From Geomonas sp. RF6 (lineage in GTDB: Bacteria; Desulfobacterota; Desulfuromonadia; Geobacterales; Geobacteraceae): a stretch of DNA of 64,000 bases. The notes beneath the pieces are model-generated. The model did no database searches. It was not told the origin of the DNA and was given only the letters and a program-made list of their open reading frames with translations. Below are positions 6,450-16,600 of this stretch, in pieces (position 1 is the stretch's first letter; every line of letters starts with the position of its first letter). The stretch is from the NCBI RefSeq assembly GCF_021044625.1, contig NZ_CP087999.1, positions 885,001-949,000 on the forward strand, written 5' to 3'. A program made the position numbers and the translations under genes.

Positions 6450-8441
6450 CTACAGTATTCCCGTCGCCAGGAGCACCTGGTTTAAAACCCAGCCGCTGCC
6501 AAAGGCGAAGGTCGAGACAAAGAGCCCGATGGATAAGGAGACCTTCCACCCGCGCTCTTTTTTCATGATCAGAAACTGCGCGACGCACGGGATGAAGAGG
6601 GTCAGCGTCACCGCGGCGACCGTGAGCTGCCGCGGATTGAGAATCCCCTTCGTCTGCAGGTCGTAGAGCCCCGCCGCACCGTAGTCGCGCCGGAAGAACC
6701 CGAAGATGAAGGAAACTGCGGTCTCCTTCGGGAGCCCCAGCGCCCCCATCACCGGTGTCATGGCGTCGACCATCTTCTCGAAGAAGTGCGTGATCTTCCC
6801 GAGCCACAGCAGCACCGAGGCGACGATGAAGAGGGGGAGGATCTCCATGAAGTACCACTGCATGCGGCTCACCGTCTTCGTGAGGACGTTGGACCACTGC
6901 GGGAGCCTCATGGGGGGGAGCTCCATGTAGAACATCGGCGTCTCCCCGGGGAGAACCCGTGCGGCCAGGAGCCCCACCAGGAGGAAGATCAGGAGGAGGC
7001 ACCCGAGCCACACGGCGAGCGCCCCCGGCGCCTTCGAGAGGAGCGCCAGGATGACCCCGAGCTGCGCCGAGCAGGGGATGGCCAGCGCCAGGAGGAGGGT
7101 GGCGATGACCCGCTCACGCACAGTCTCCAGCGTGCGCGTCACCATCGTGGCCATGGTGTCGCAGCCAAAGCCGAGGACCATCGGTATGACGGCGCGCCCG
7201 GTGAGACCGACCTTCTTGAAGATGCGGTCGACTAAAAGCGCGAGGCGCGGGAAGTAGCCGCTATCCTCCAGCATGGAGAAGAAGAGGAAGAAGGTGGCCA
7301 CGATCGGCAGGATGATCCCTACCGCATAGCGCATGCCGAGGGTGATGACCCCGTACTCCCCGACGAAAAGCTCCCGGATGATTTCCCAAGGGATCAGGTT
7401 GTTCACCACCCCGGTGATCCACGGGTTGAACCACTCCTCGAATACCTTCCCTTCCAGGAGATCGACCAGTGTTCCCGCCCCGAACTCGCCGACGAACTTG
7501 TAAAGACCGTAGTAAAGGACAACTATGAGGAGCGGCACTCCGGTAATCGGCCGAAGGGTCAGGCGCGACAGCCTCTCCGACCAGGTTACCGGCCGGACCG
7601 CCGGCACCCGGAAGGTGCCGTCGAGGACCTTCTGCACGATCGCCTTCCGCTCCAGGGAAAGGTCGAGATGGAAAGAGTCCCGGCGCTTGAAGCGCTTCTC
7701 GCGCACGCACGCCTCCAGCGTGCCGTAGCGGTCCCCCTCCAACTTTGCCACCAGCTCGGCGACTTCCGTGTCCCCCTGCAGGAGAAGGAGCGCCATCGCC
7801 TTCCGCGAGAGGATGTACTCACCCCTGAGGAGCTCGGTGATCTCCGCGAGGTCTTCCTCCAGCTCCGGGGCGTAGCGCGGCACGGGGGCCGTCACCGGAT
7901 GCACGGAGGCGATCGCCGCGCGGATCTCGGAGAGGCCCACCTTCTTCGCGGTCGCCGCCCCGATCACCGGGATGCCGAGGCGCCGGGAGAGCTCGGGGAT
8001 GTCGATCTCCAGTCCGAGGCGCGCCGCCTCGTCCATGATGTTCACCACCAGCACGAGGGGGAGTTCCGCCTCGATGAGCTGCAGGGTCATGGGGAGCATG
8101 CGCTCCAGGTTGCGCGCGTCGAGGACGTGGATCACCAGGTGCGGGCGCTCGTTCAGGAGGATCTCGCGGGCGACCCGCTCCTCCTCCGTGATCGGCAGGA
8201 TGGAGTACATCCCCGGTGTGTCGATGACCTCGTACTGGACCCCGTCTATGACCGCGTTGCCGCGCGCCACCTCCACCGAGGTGCCGGGGTAGTTCGACAC
8301 GGTGACATAGGCGCCGGTGAGGGCGTTAAAGAGAACGCTCTTCCCGACGTTGGGGTTGCCGACCAGCGCTACCTTCCTGGCACCGCTGGCGGCGACGCTA
8401 ACAGTCTCGTGACAGGATGCTTTCTTCTTGAATATGGACAT
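6450..8441 (-). CDS. feoB: Ferrous iron transporter FeoB
   Basis: 663 aa inner-membrane Fe(II) transporter. The N-terminal G domain shows GNPNVGKS (G1, ~28-35), a TVSNYPGTS switch I, DTPGMYS (G3) and NIMDEA (G4). Next is a helical spacer, then a membrane domain with two Gate motifs typical of the family: the region around GFGCDTMATM with the conserved Cys, and the later segment FFRRDYGAAGLYDL. It starts a leftward operon feoB - zinc ribbon - dtxR. The 146 bp upstream contain an imperfect AT-rich palindrome that could be a Fur site. The usual separate feoA is missing. Confidence 0.96.
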   Translation of the reverse strand: MSIFKKKASCHETVSVAASGARKVALVGNPNVGKSVLFNALTGAYVTVSNYPGTSVEVARGNAVIDGVQYEVIDTPGMYSILPITEEERVAREILLNERPHLVIHVLDARNLERMLPMTLQLIEAELPLVLVVNIMDEAARLGLEIDIPELSRRLGIPVIGAATAKKVGLSEIRAAIASVHPVTAPVPRYAPELEEDLAEITELLRGEYILSRKAMALLLLQGDTEVAELVAKLEGDRYGTLEACVREKRFKRRDSFHLDLSLERKAIVQKVLDGTFRVPAVRPVTWSERLSRLTLRPITGVPLLIVVLYYGLYKFVGEFGAGTLVDLLEGKVFEEWFNPWITGVVNNLIPWEIIRELFVGEYGVITLGMRYAVGIILPIVATFFLFFSMLEDSGYFPRLALLVDRIFKKVGLTGRAVIPMVLGFGCDTMATMVTRTLETVRERVIATLLLALAIPCSAQLGVILALLSKAPGALAVWLGCLLLIFLLVGLLAARVLPGETPMFYMELPPMRLPQWSNVLTKTVSRMQWYFMEILPLFIVASVLLWLGKITHFFEKMVDAMTPVMGALGLPKETAVSFIFGFFRRDYGAAGLYDLQTKGILNPRQLTVAAVTLTLFIPCVAQFLIMKKERGWKVSLSIGLFVSTFAFGSGWVLNQVLLATGIL

Positions 8442-8470
8442 CTTGGGGGAGACCCTTCTTGCCTGGCGGC

Positions 8471-8497
8471 AAAGTCAATTGGAATTCAATTTCAAGG
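8471..8497. promoter_or_regulatory. Possible Fur-type operator upstream of feoB
   Basis: An AT-rich imperfect palindrome centred on GAATTC (AATTGGAATTCAATTTCA) lies about 35 bp upstream of the feoB start, between feoB and fur. A GAAAATGAAA-like stretch occurs near 9085, upstream of fur. Geobacter Fur boxes are AT-rich inverted repeats of this sort, but the match here is by eye only. Confidence 0.3.
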
Positions 8498-8587
8498 TGG
8501 AGTGACGATCGGTGCCGTCGCGGACGCAACGGGAGGGGGAGGGACCCTTGCGGGCGCGCCGGCTTTCCCCCGGGAGAGGAGCGCCGC

Positions 8588-9019
8588 CTACTTGCGGCAG
8601 GCGCCGCACAGACCGTACAGCTCGAGCCTGTGCCTCTCGATGAGGAATCCCCGGTTCGCTGCGACCTCTGCCTGCAGCTTCTCGATTCCCTCGTTTTCGA
8701 ACTCTTCGATGGAGCCGCACCTGGTGCAGACGAGGTGATCGTGATGCTCCCCTTCCCCCACGTGCTCGTACCGGGTCTGGCCGTCGCCAAACTGCATCTC
8801 CCGGGCGATCCCCGACTCGGCAAAGAGCTTCAGGGTGCGGTAGACGGTGGCGTAGCCGATGTTCGGGTGCTTCGCGCGCAGCTTCAGGTAGAGCTCCTCG
8901 ATGCTCATGTGGCGGTCGGAGGAGAGGAAGCAGTCGAGGATCAGGTCCCGCTGCCGGGTGGACTTCAGGCCCCGCTGAGCGATGAAGTCGGCGAATGCTT
9001 TTTTCTTTGCCCGTTTCAT
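8588..9019 (-). CDS. fur: Fur-family ferric uptake regulator
   Basis: 143 aa. The winged-helix N-terminus contains LKSTRQRDLILDCFL and YATVYRTLKLFAESGI. Metal-site residues include HVGEGEHHDH (the H-x-H cluster) and two CXXC motifs (CTRC ~residue 99; CGAC at the C-terminal end), the usual structural zinc site of Fur/PerR. It probably represses iron uptake genes in the presence of Fe(II), including feoB directly downstream. PerR or Zur identity cannot be excluded by reading alone. The upstream region (9020-9100) is AT-rich, as expected for an autoregulated fur promoter. Confidence 0.9.
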   Translation of the reverse strand: MKRAKKKAFADFIAQRGLKSTRQRDLILDCFLSSDRHMSIEELYLKLRAKHPNIGYATVYRTLKLFAESGIAREMQFGDGQTRYEHVGEGEHHDHLVCTRCGSIEEFENEGIEKLQAEVAANRGFLIERHRLELYGLCGACRK

Positions 9020-9202
9020 TAAAGCTCCAATTGAAAGTGGAAATCATAATATAAAGTGCATGCCTGCCTGTCAATCGCTTTTTTTGAAAATGAAAGGAGA
9101 TGGCGTAAACGTCAATTCGCGGCTGAAGGGGTACCGGCGGGGGTGAGGATGGTGGAAGGTTGGGAGGAGCGGCGGGATTTTTCGGCGATCCTGCGGCGCG
9201 GG

Positions 9203-9235
9203 TGCCGGGAACGCTCCGCTTATCCCGCCCTACAT
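9203..9235. repeat. REP-like palindromic repeat (copy 1)
   Basis: The sequence GCCGGGAACGCTCCGCTTAT and the adjoining CCTACA end match other copies at 16541, 35636, 35702, 35760, 35826 and 43801. It lies directly after the stop codon of the hybrid kinase. Confidence 0.7.
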
Positions 9236-9242
9236 TATTGCA

Positions 9243-11141
9243 TTAATCGTCCAGAAGCTGGCGCACCCGCTTTATGAGCTGGGTCGGCATCACCGGCTTC
9301 GCGATGAAGTTTGGGCCTACATGGTCGCCGTCTTCGTAGATGTCCGCGGCATAGCCGCTGGTAAAGAGGACCTTCACCTCCGGCCTGATGCGCGCGATGT
9401 CGCGAAAGGCGTCGCGCCCGCTCTTCTTCGGCATGATGGCGTCGATGAAAACAAGGTCTATCCCCTCCGGATTTTCCAGGAACTTCTGCACCGCATCGAC
9501 CCCGTCTACCGCCTCGATAATCCGGTAGCCGAAGTTCTCCAGGAGCTGACGATTCATCTGCCTCGTCGCCTCGTCGTCCTCCACCAAGAGGATCGTCTCG
9601 CTCCCCCTCGGCAGCACCTCTCTCGGCTCGGCCGCTTCCTCCTCATGGGCTTGGGTCCGGGTCATCGGCAGGTAGATCTGGAAGGTCGTCCCCCTGCCCG
9701 GCTCGCTGTAGCAGTTGATGAACCCCCCGTGCTGCTTGATGATGCCGTAGGTGATGGAGAGACCGAGCCCTGTCCCCTTCCCCACTTCCTTCGTGGTGAA
9801 GAAGGGCTCGAAGATGCGCTGTCTCGTTGCCTCGTCCATCCCGGTCCCGTTATCGCTGAAGAGAAGGGAGGCGTAACTGCCGGGGGTGCCGTAGCCGTGG
9901 GCGTGGACGAACGCCTGGTCGAGCCGGACGCGTGAGGTCTGCAGCCGGATCGCGCCGCCGGAAGGGAGGGCATCGCGGGCGTTCGTCACCAGATTCACCA
10001 CGACCTGCTCCAGCTGCCCCGCGTTCCCGATGATGTTGAGCGGCGAGCCGTCGGTGTCCCAGCGAAAATCGACGTCCTCCCGCATGAGCTGCACCAGGAG
10101 ATTTTCCACCTTGGCGATGACCTGGTTCAGGTCGACAGGCTCGGTCTGGGACGGCTTTTTGCGGCTGAATGCGAGAAGCGACTGGGTGAGGGTGGCGGCC
10201 CGCTCGGTTGCCTCCAGTATCTGCTGGAGATGCGGCCCGATCGCCTCCCCCGACTCGAGCTTCATCGACATGATCGTCGCATGCCCCATGATGGCGGTGA
10301 GGATGTTGTTGAAGTCGTGGGCGATCCCGCCGGAGAGGGTGCCGAGCGCTTCCATCTTCTGGGCATGGTGCAGCTGGCTTTCCAGGTTTTTGCGGTAGGT
10401 GATGTCGGTTCCCACGGAGGAGGCGCCGGTCACCCGTCCCTGCTCGTCGAGGATCGGGGAGATCGTTACCAGCATGTGGATGTGGGCTCCCTCCTTCGTC
10501 ACCCGTAGCGTTTCAAGGTGCTCCACATGCTCGCCGCGCCGGACACCTGCCATTATCTCTTCCAGCTCCTCCCGCTGTTCCTGCGGCACCAGGAGCCGGA
10601 CGGAAGCTCCGACCACCTCTTCCCGGCCGTAGCCGTAGATTCTCTCCGCCCCCCTGTTCCAGCTGGTGATCGTCCCCTCCATGTCGAAGCTTATGATGGC
10701 GTCGTCGGAGGACTCCACGATCGCGGCGAGCTGCTGCAGTTGCCCGTGCGTCTTCGCGAGCTTCGCGCGCTCCACCGCGCTGCGCACCGCGAGAGGGAGG
10801 CAGGCGAGATGCCGCTCCGACTTGTGCAGGAAGAGGTCGGCGCCTTCGCGGAGAGCCTCGTTCGCCACCTCCTCGCCCCCTGCAGCGGTACAGATCAGCA
10901 CCGGGCACCCCGGCAGGCGCGACTTCACCCTCCGCAGCACCTCGATGCCGCTCGACCACTTCAGCCGGTACTCGCTGATGACGAGATCGAAACTCCTTTC
11001 CTCCAGGGCGCCGAAGAACTCGCGCTCCGTCGTCACCCGCTGCATGGTGACCCCTTCGAAGCTTTTCCGGATCTCCCTGGTGATCCACTCCCAGTTGTCG
11101 GCGGTGTCATCGACGAGAAGTATGGTGAGGTAGGTGCTCAT
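9243..11141 (-). CDS. Hybrid sensor kinase REC-PAS-HisKA-HATPase-REC
   Basis: 632 aa, no membrane segment, so cytoplasmic. Domain order: receiver 1 (~5-120), PAS (~135-250; WNRGAERIYGYGREEVVG), HisKA with GGIAHDFNNILTAIMGHA (His ~275), HATPase (NLVTNARDAL, FSDNGTGMD, GKGTGLGLS), and a C-terminal receiver (~515-632) with Asp in VFIDAIMP. In receiver 1 the residue at the phosphorylation site is Glu (ISEYRL, residue 57) while the flanking acidic pair (DD, 11-12) and Lys (LHKS, ~107) remain. A Glu there may mimic the phosphorylated state; this is inference. The gene stands alone between fur and fkp; no obvious target is adjacent. Confidence 0.93.
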   Translation of the reverse strand: MSTYLTILLVDDTADNWEWITREIRKSFEGVTMQRVTTEREFFGALEERSFDLVISEYRLKWSSGIEVLRRVKSRLPGCPVLICTAAGGEEVANEALREGADLFLHKSERHLACLPLAVRSAVERAKLAKTHGQLQQLAAIVESSDDAIISFDMEGTITSWNRGAERIYGYGREEVVGASVRLLVPQEQREELEEIMAGVRRGEHVEHLETLRVTKEGAHIHMLVTISPILDEQGRVTGASSVGTDITYRKNLESQLHHAQKMEALGTLSGGIAHDFNNILTAIMGHATIMSMKLESGEAIGPHLQQILEATERAATLTQSLLAFSRKKPSQTEPVDLNQVIAKVENLLVQLMREDVDFRWDTDGSPLNIIGNAGQLEQVVVNLVTNARDALPSGGAIRLQTSRVRLDQAFVHAHGYGTPGSYASLLFSDNGTGMDEATRQRIFEPFFTTKEVGKGTGLGLSITYGIIKQHGGFINCYSEPGRGTTFQIYLPMTRTQAHEEEAAEPREVLPRGSETILLVEDDEATRQMNRQLLENFGYRIIEAVDGVDAVQKFLENPEGIDLVFIDAIMPKKSGRDAFRDIARIRPEVKVLFTSGYAADIYEDGDHVGPNFIAKPVMPTQLIKRVRQLLDD

Positions 11142-11268
11142 CAGCGTCTTCCTTTACCGGTATTGGCTCGCGGCCACTCTGATGTCTATATTTTCACTTC
11201 CGGCATAGGAAAAGCAACGCCGTAGAGGAGTTGCGCGGAGGGACGGAAAAAGAAGATCCACGGACGCC

Positions 11269-11302
11269 AAACAAAAGAGGGCCGCAGCTCGCGCCACGGC
11301 CC
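11269..11302 (-). terminator. Terminator after the FKBP gene
   Basis: Read leftward, GGGCCG pairs with CGGCCC around a 12-base loop, followed by TCTTTTGTTT. It lies about 50 bp past the FKBP stop codon. Confidence 0.6.
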
Positions 11303-11352
11303 ACCCTTTTTCCTTATTTCATCTCGCCGGCTTTGCCGACGAGCCCTGGCTG

Positions 11353-12045
11353 CTACTTCGACGGAGCAGAGGGCGCTGCAGCACCCTTCACCTCGAGGAG
11401 CTCGACCTCGAAGGCGAGGGTCGAGCCGGGAAGGATCATCTCTCCGGCACCGGCATCACCATAGGCGAGGTCAGGAGGGCACACAAGCTTCGCCTTCCCT
11501 CCGACCTTCATCTTCTGCACACCTTCGGTCCAGCACTTGATGACGCCGTTCAGCGGGAACTCGGCCGGGGTCCCCCTCTTGTAGGAGCTGTCGAACTCCT
11601 TGCCGTCGATGAGCGTGCCGCGGTAGTTCACCTTCACGGTGTCGGTCGCCTTCGGGCTCGGGCCGTTTCCTTCCTTGATGGGGATATACACGAGCCCCGA
11701 CTCCGTCTTAACCGCGCCCTTCTCCTTTGCTGCCTTTGCCAGATATTCCTTCCCGGCCGCAGACTGCTTCTCCCCTGCCGCCTTGCGCCGCGACTGGGCG
11801 AGCGCCTGCAGCTTCTCGGTGTAGGGGGCCGGGTCGAACTGCGCTTTCTTGTCGACGATGGAATCCTTCAGCCCCTGCTGCACGAGGTCGTATTCGGAGG
11901 GAGTAAGCTCGAAGACCGCAAGGGAGCGGGAAATGAGAGCGCCGAGGGCGTAGAAAGTCTTCTGCTCCTCGGTCTTCGGTTCAGTGGCGGCAAAGGCGGA
12001 GGTGGACATGATGAGAACCAGGGCAATACAGATCATTCGACGCAT
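11353..12045 (-). CDS. Exported FKBP-type peptidyl-prolyl isomerase
   Basis: 230 aa. A signal peptide (MICIALVLIMSTSAFA) leads to an N-terminal helical dimerisation domain of the Mip/FkpA type (residues ~20-115, charged and helical). The FKBP fold follows: VKVNYRGTLIDGKEFDSS, FPLNGVIKCWTEGVQKMKVG and DLAYGDAGAG. These match FkpA/Mip periplasmic isomerases, which help fold outer-membrane and secreted proteins. The ATG at 12045 was chosen because AAGGAA lies seven bases upstream; an in-frame start 16 codons earlier has no RBS. The C-terminus has a short Ala/Pro-rich tail. The gene is divergent from the GGDEF-EAL gene. Confidence 0.92.
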   Translation of the reverse strand: MRRMICIALVLIMSTSAFAATEPKTEEQKTFYALGALISRSLAVFELTPSEYDLVQQGLKDSIVDKKAQFDPAPYTEKLQALAQSRRKAAGEKQSAAGKEYLAKAAKEKGAVKTESGLVYIPIKEGNGPSPKATDTVKVNYRGTLIDGKEFDSSYKRGTPAEFPLNGVIKCWTEGVQKMKVGGKAKLVCPPDLAYGDAGAGEMILPGSTLAFEVELLEVKGAAAPSAPSK

Positions 12046-12247
12046 CTTTTTGTTCCTTTCGCTGGCTTTAGATTTGGACAAAAGTGCCCCCATTGTAGCA
12101 AAGCTTCATGAGGGTGCAAGCAATTTGAGCCTCATATTGGCAAAGATCCCATTTCCCCCGTCCCATAGACTATAATTAACTCAGCAATCCGCCACTTTAT
12201 CCGACCGTTGCACCGCTGCCCCTTTACGGAACAGCGGCCAGAAGGGC

Positions 12248-13852
12248 TTGCATGCAGGCGGGAACGGGATGATTTTCGGCAAGACCTCTCCAGCAGCTCG
12301 CTGTTTCAGCCGCCTTACCCCAGCAAAAATCACCGCGGCGTACCTTATCTGCAGTTCGCTCTGGCTCATGCTGGTGCATACCATGATCAGGCGGACACTC
12401 TACCCTCGACCGCTCTGGGGGTGGGTATCGCTCCTGGTAGACGCCCTCGGGGTCCTGTGCACCGCCATCATCGTCTACTACCTCTGCGACCGGCTGGACG
12501 CACGCCATGTGGCGACAGAGAAGCGGATACGGGAGCAGGCCTCCCGCGACGGGCTGACCGGCCTTTACAACAGGCAGGCATTCGACGAGCTCCTGCTGCA
12601 GTCCGTCGAGCACGCGAGGCGCCACCAGGAAGCTGTCGCCGTACTCTTTCTCGACCTGGACCGCTTCAAGAGCATCAACGACACCCACGGGCACCTGGCC
12701 GGCGACGAGGTCCTTCGGGAGACCGCACGACGCCTCACCGCCTGCTGCGGCAGGGTCGGCGACGATGTGGTGGCGCGGCTGGGAGGAGACGAGTTCGTCA
12801 TGATCCTGCGCGCGCCGGAAATGCCGGAGGCTCCGCGCATAGTGGCGGAGCGGGTTCTCGCTGCCATCGAACATCCCTTCCACGCACAGGGGAAGGAGCT
12901 GAACACCTCCGCGAGCCTCGGGATCTCCCTCTACCCTGTGGACAGCGAGGACGCGACGCAGCTCGTGAAGATGGCGGACGAGGCGCTCTACCAGGCAAAA
13001 CAGGAAGGGCGCGGGCGCTTCTGCTTCTACAGCGGGTCGTGGCAGGAGAGGATGCACGAAAGGATGCGCCTGGAGCACGGGCTGCGGCGCGCCATCATGA
13101 ACGACGAGCTTTACCTTCTGTACCAGCCGAAACTGGACACGAGCAGGATGAACGTCGTCGGCGTGGAGGCGCTCCTGCGCTGGCGCCACCCGTTCCTCGG
13201 CGAGGTCTCGGCGGGGAGCTTCATAACCCTTGCGGAGCAGTCGGGGCTCATATGGCAGCTGACGCAGTGGGTGCTGAAGGAAGCGTGCCGCCAGGCGGCG
13301 CTCTGGTTTCGCGAGGAGGGACTCGATCTCAATGTGGCGGTGAACGTCTCCCCCATTCTCTTCGGGCATCATGACCTGGTCGGGATGATCGAGAAGATTC
13401 TCCAGGACAGCGGCCTGCCGCCGGACCGGCTCACCCTGGAGATCACCGAGGGGACCCTCATGCACTACGAGGAGCAGGCGCTCGCCATGCTCGACAAGTT
13501 CGGCCGTATGGGGATAAGCATCCATATGGACGACTTCGGCACCGGCTACTCGTCGCTGGCGTCCCTCAAGAACTACCACTTCCAGGCGCTGAAGATCGAC
13601 CGCTCCCTCGTGCGCGACGTGGTGGCCTCCTCCGATGATGCGGCGATCGCCACCACCATCATGTTCATGGCCAAATGCCTCAACATGGAGGCGATCGCGG
13701 AAGGGGTCGAATCGCAGGCGCAGAAGGATTTTCTCGACTCCATCGACTGCCGGCACATGCAGGGGTACTTTTTCGCCCGCCCCCTGAGCGCCGAAGCGGC
13801 CACTGCCTTTGTACGACGCTACAACCGGAAGGATCCGGAGGGGCGTGGCTAG
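12248..13852 (+). CDS. Membrane GGDEF-EAL c-di-GMP enzyme
   Basis: 534 aa. Two N-terminal membrane helices (~28-45 and ~58-80) are followed directly by a GGDEF domain (DGLTGLYNRQAF; LGGDEF intact; FKSINDTHGHLAGDE) and an EAL domain (GVEALLRW; DDFGTGYSSL; KIDRSLV; EGVES). Both catalytic signatures are complete, so it could make and degrade c-di-GMP; which dominates cannot be told. No I-site RXXD is obvious before GGDEF. The start is uncertain: an ATG seven codons on (12269) is equally plausible and neither has a strong RBS. Confidence 0.92.
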   Translation: MHAGGNGMIFGKTSPAARCFSRLTPAKITAAYLICSSLWLMLVHTMIRRTLYPRPLWGWVSLLVDALGVLCTAIIVYYLCDRLDARHVATEKRIREQASRDGLTGLYNRQAFDELLLQSVEHARRHQEAVAVLFLDLDRFKSINDTHGHLAGDEVLRETARRLTACCGRVGDDVVARLGGDEFVMILRAPEMPEAPRIVAERVLAAIEHPFHAQGKELNTSASLGISLYPVDSEDATQLVKMADEALYQAKQEGRGRFCFYSGSWQERMHERMRLEHGLRRAIMNDELYLLYQPKLDTSRMNVVGVEALLRWRHPFLGEVSAGSFITLAEQSGLIWQLTQWVLKEACRQAALWFREEGLDLNVAVNVSPILFGHHDLVGMIEKILQDSGLPPDRLTLEITEGTLMHYEEQALAMLDKFGRMGISIHMDDFGTGYSSLASLKNYHFQALKIDRSLVRDVVASSDDAAIATTIMFMAKCLNMEAIAEGVESQAQKDFLDSIDCRHMQGYFFARPLSAEAATAFVRRYNRKDPEGRG

Positions 13853-13923
13853 CCGCTGGTCCCCTCCACTCTCCCGAAACTTTCTAAAGAGTTTCGCCTT
13901 GCCACCGAAGAGTCACCATGGTA

Positions 13924-13964
13924 TATCAAGAAAAGTTGATTTAACCCACCACAATTTCTTGATA
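13924..13964. promoter_or_regulatory. Inverted-repeat operator upstream of the ArsR-methyltransferase/ahcY operon
   Basis: TATCAAGAAA (13924-13933) and TTTCTTGATA (13955-13964) form a perfect ten-base inverted repeat ending ten bases before the start codon. Inside it, ATCAA-N6-TTGAT (13925-13940) is a second, tighter palindrome that shares the left arm. Sites of this form suit a dimeric ArsR-type repressor. Binding by the adjacent gene product is inference. Confidence 0.6.
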
Positions 13965-13974
13965 CTCTCTCACT

Positions 13975-14928
13975 ATGCTCGATCTTCTAAAATCATTGGC
14001 CGACCCCTGCCGGCTTCGCCTCGTGGCGGTGCTGCTGGCGGGGGAATATACGGTGCAGGAACTGACCCGCATCATGGGGATGGGGCAGTCCCGCATCTCC
14101 AGGCACCTGAAGATCCTCGCCGAGGCCGGGGTCCTCTCGGTGAAGCGCCAGGGGACCTGGAGCTACTACCGCGTCGGCGACGAAAACGTTTTCTTTACCG
14201 CGATCCGTCCCGCCTTTGAGCGGGAGCTCGAAAAGCTCCCCCAGCGCAATCGCGACCTTGCGGAGCTCGGGAAGGTACTGGAGGAGCGGCGCCAGAAAAG
14301 CCTCCTTTTTTTCGACAGGCACGCCCGCCAGTGGGACACCCTGTCCCGCACCCTCCTGCCGGTCCCGGGGTATCACGACCGCCTCCTCTCGCTGATTCCC
14401 GCCGACGCGACGGTGGTGGAGATAGGTGTCGGCACAGGCGCTTTCCTGCCGCAACTGGCGAGCCACAGCAGCCGGGTCATCGGCGTGGACCACTCCCCCG
14501 CCATGCTGGAGGAGGCGCGGCGGCGCATCGCGGCGGACGGAGTCCCCGGTGTGGAGCTGCGCCTCGGCGAGATGACGCACCTGCCGCTGGAGGATGGCGG
14601 CGCCGACTGCGCGGTGGCGAACATGGTGCTGCACCACGCCGCCGACCCGCTGAAGGTGCTCGTGGAGATGGTGCGGGTGACGAGGGCGGGGGGGAGCGTT
14701 GTCCTCGCGGACCTGGCACGGCACGAGCGGGAGTGGGTGAGGGAACAGCTGGCAGACCAGTGGCTCGGATTCGAAGAAGAGGAGCTTGTGGGGTGGATGG
14801 AGACGGCCGGGCTGGAGAAGGTCCGGATGGAGCATATGGGAGCCGAGGGGCGGGAGGGGGTCCTCCTGGTGCGCGGCATCAAGAGTGGAAGACCGAAAAG
14901 GAAGTCATCAAAAAGCAAAGGAGACTAA
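13975..14928 (+). CDS. ArsR-family regulator fused to a SAM methyltransferase (SahR-like)
   Basis: 317 aa. Residues 1-85 are an ArsR winged helix ([36 protein letters not shown]). Residues ~120-285 are a class I methyltransferase ([13 protein letters not shown] motif [12 protein letters not shown] motif [14 protein letters not shown]). It is followed by ahcY with only four bases between stop and start. This architecture and context agree with SahR-type regulators, described as SAH-responsive repressors of methionine-cycle genes in Proteobacteria. The methyltransferase domain would then serve as the SAH sensor. It lacks the metal-binding Cys motif of arsenic ArsR proteins. Whether it retains methyl-transfer activity is unknown. 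Confidence 0.85.
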   Translation: MLDLLKSLADPCRLRLVAVLLAGEYTVQELTRIMGMGQSRISRHLKILAEAGVLSVKRQGTWSYYRVGDENVFFTAIRPAFERELEKLPQRNRDLAELGKVLEERRQKSLLFFDRHARQWDTLSRTLLPVPGYHDRLLSLIPADATVVEIGVGTGAFLPQLASHSSRVIGVDHSPAMLEEARRRIAADGVPGVELRLGEMTHLPLEDGGADCAVANMVLHHAADPLKVLVEMVRVTRAGGSVVLADLARHEREWVREQLADQWLGFEEEELVGWMETAGLEKVRMEHMGAEGREGVLLVRGIKSGRPKRKSSKSKGD

Positions 14929-14932
14929 GACG

Positions 14933-16330
<1,398 letters not shown>

Positions 16331-16348
16331 AAGGTTCGGCGGAAGAAT

Positions 16349-16388
16349 AAAAAAATGCTGGGGGCGGATGCCCCCAGCATTTTTTTTG
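16349..16388. terminator. Strong bidirectional-type terminator after ahcY
   Basis: ATGCTGGGGGC and GCCCCCAGCAT form a perfect 11-base stem with a four-base loop, an A-run on the left and an eight-base T-run on the right. It ends the ahcY operon and could also act leftward. Confidence 0.92.
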
Positions 16389-16441
16389 GCTCTTCCGGCA
16401 GTACCGGCAGCAAGGTTTCAAGGGAGCAGGCGAGGCTACGT

Positions 16442-16475
16442 TCCCCCCTTTGCGAAGGGGGGACAGGGGGGATTT
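16442..16475. repeat. G/C-tract dispersed repeat
   Basis: CCCCCTTTGCGAAGGGGGGA followed by CAGGGGGGATT is an imperfect palindrome. The same sequence in the opposite orientation occurs at 19333-19366; related forms lie at 28679-28712 and 43885-43920. Non-coding. Confidence 0.6.
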
Positions 16476-16540
16476 GCTCTTTGTTCGCACCGCGGGAATA
16501 TTCCAGAACCGCAGTTGCATGGCTCGCCTGAGAGGCGAGT

Positions 16541-16574
16541 GCCGGGAACGCCTGCGGCTTATCGCCGGCCTACA
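16541..16574. repeat. REP-like palindromic repeat (copy 2)
   Basis: Contains GCCGGGAACGCCTGCGGCTT then ATCGCCGGCCTACA, the reverse complement of the copies at 35636, 35760 and 43801. It lies between ahcY and the mannose-1-phosphate guanylyltransferase gene. Confidence 0.75.
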
Positions 16575-16600
16575 ATGCTACATTGCGGTGAAAGCCCCCC

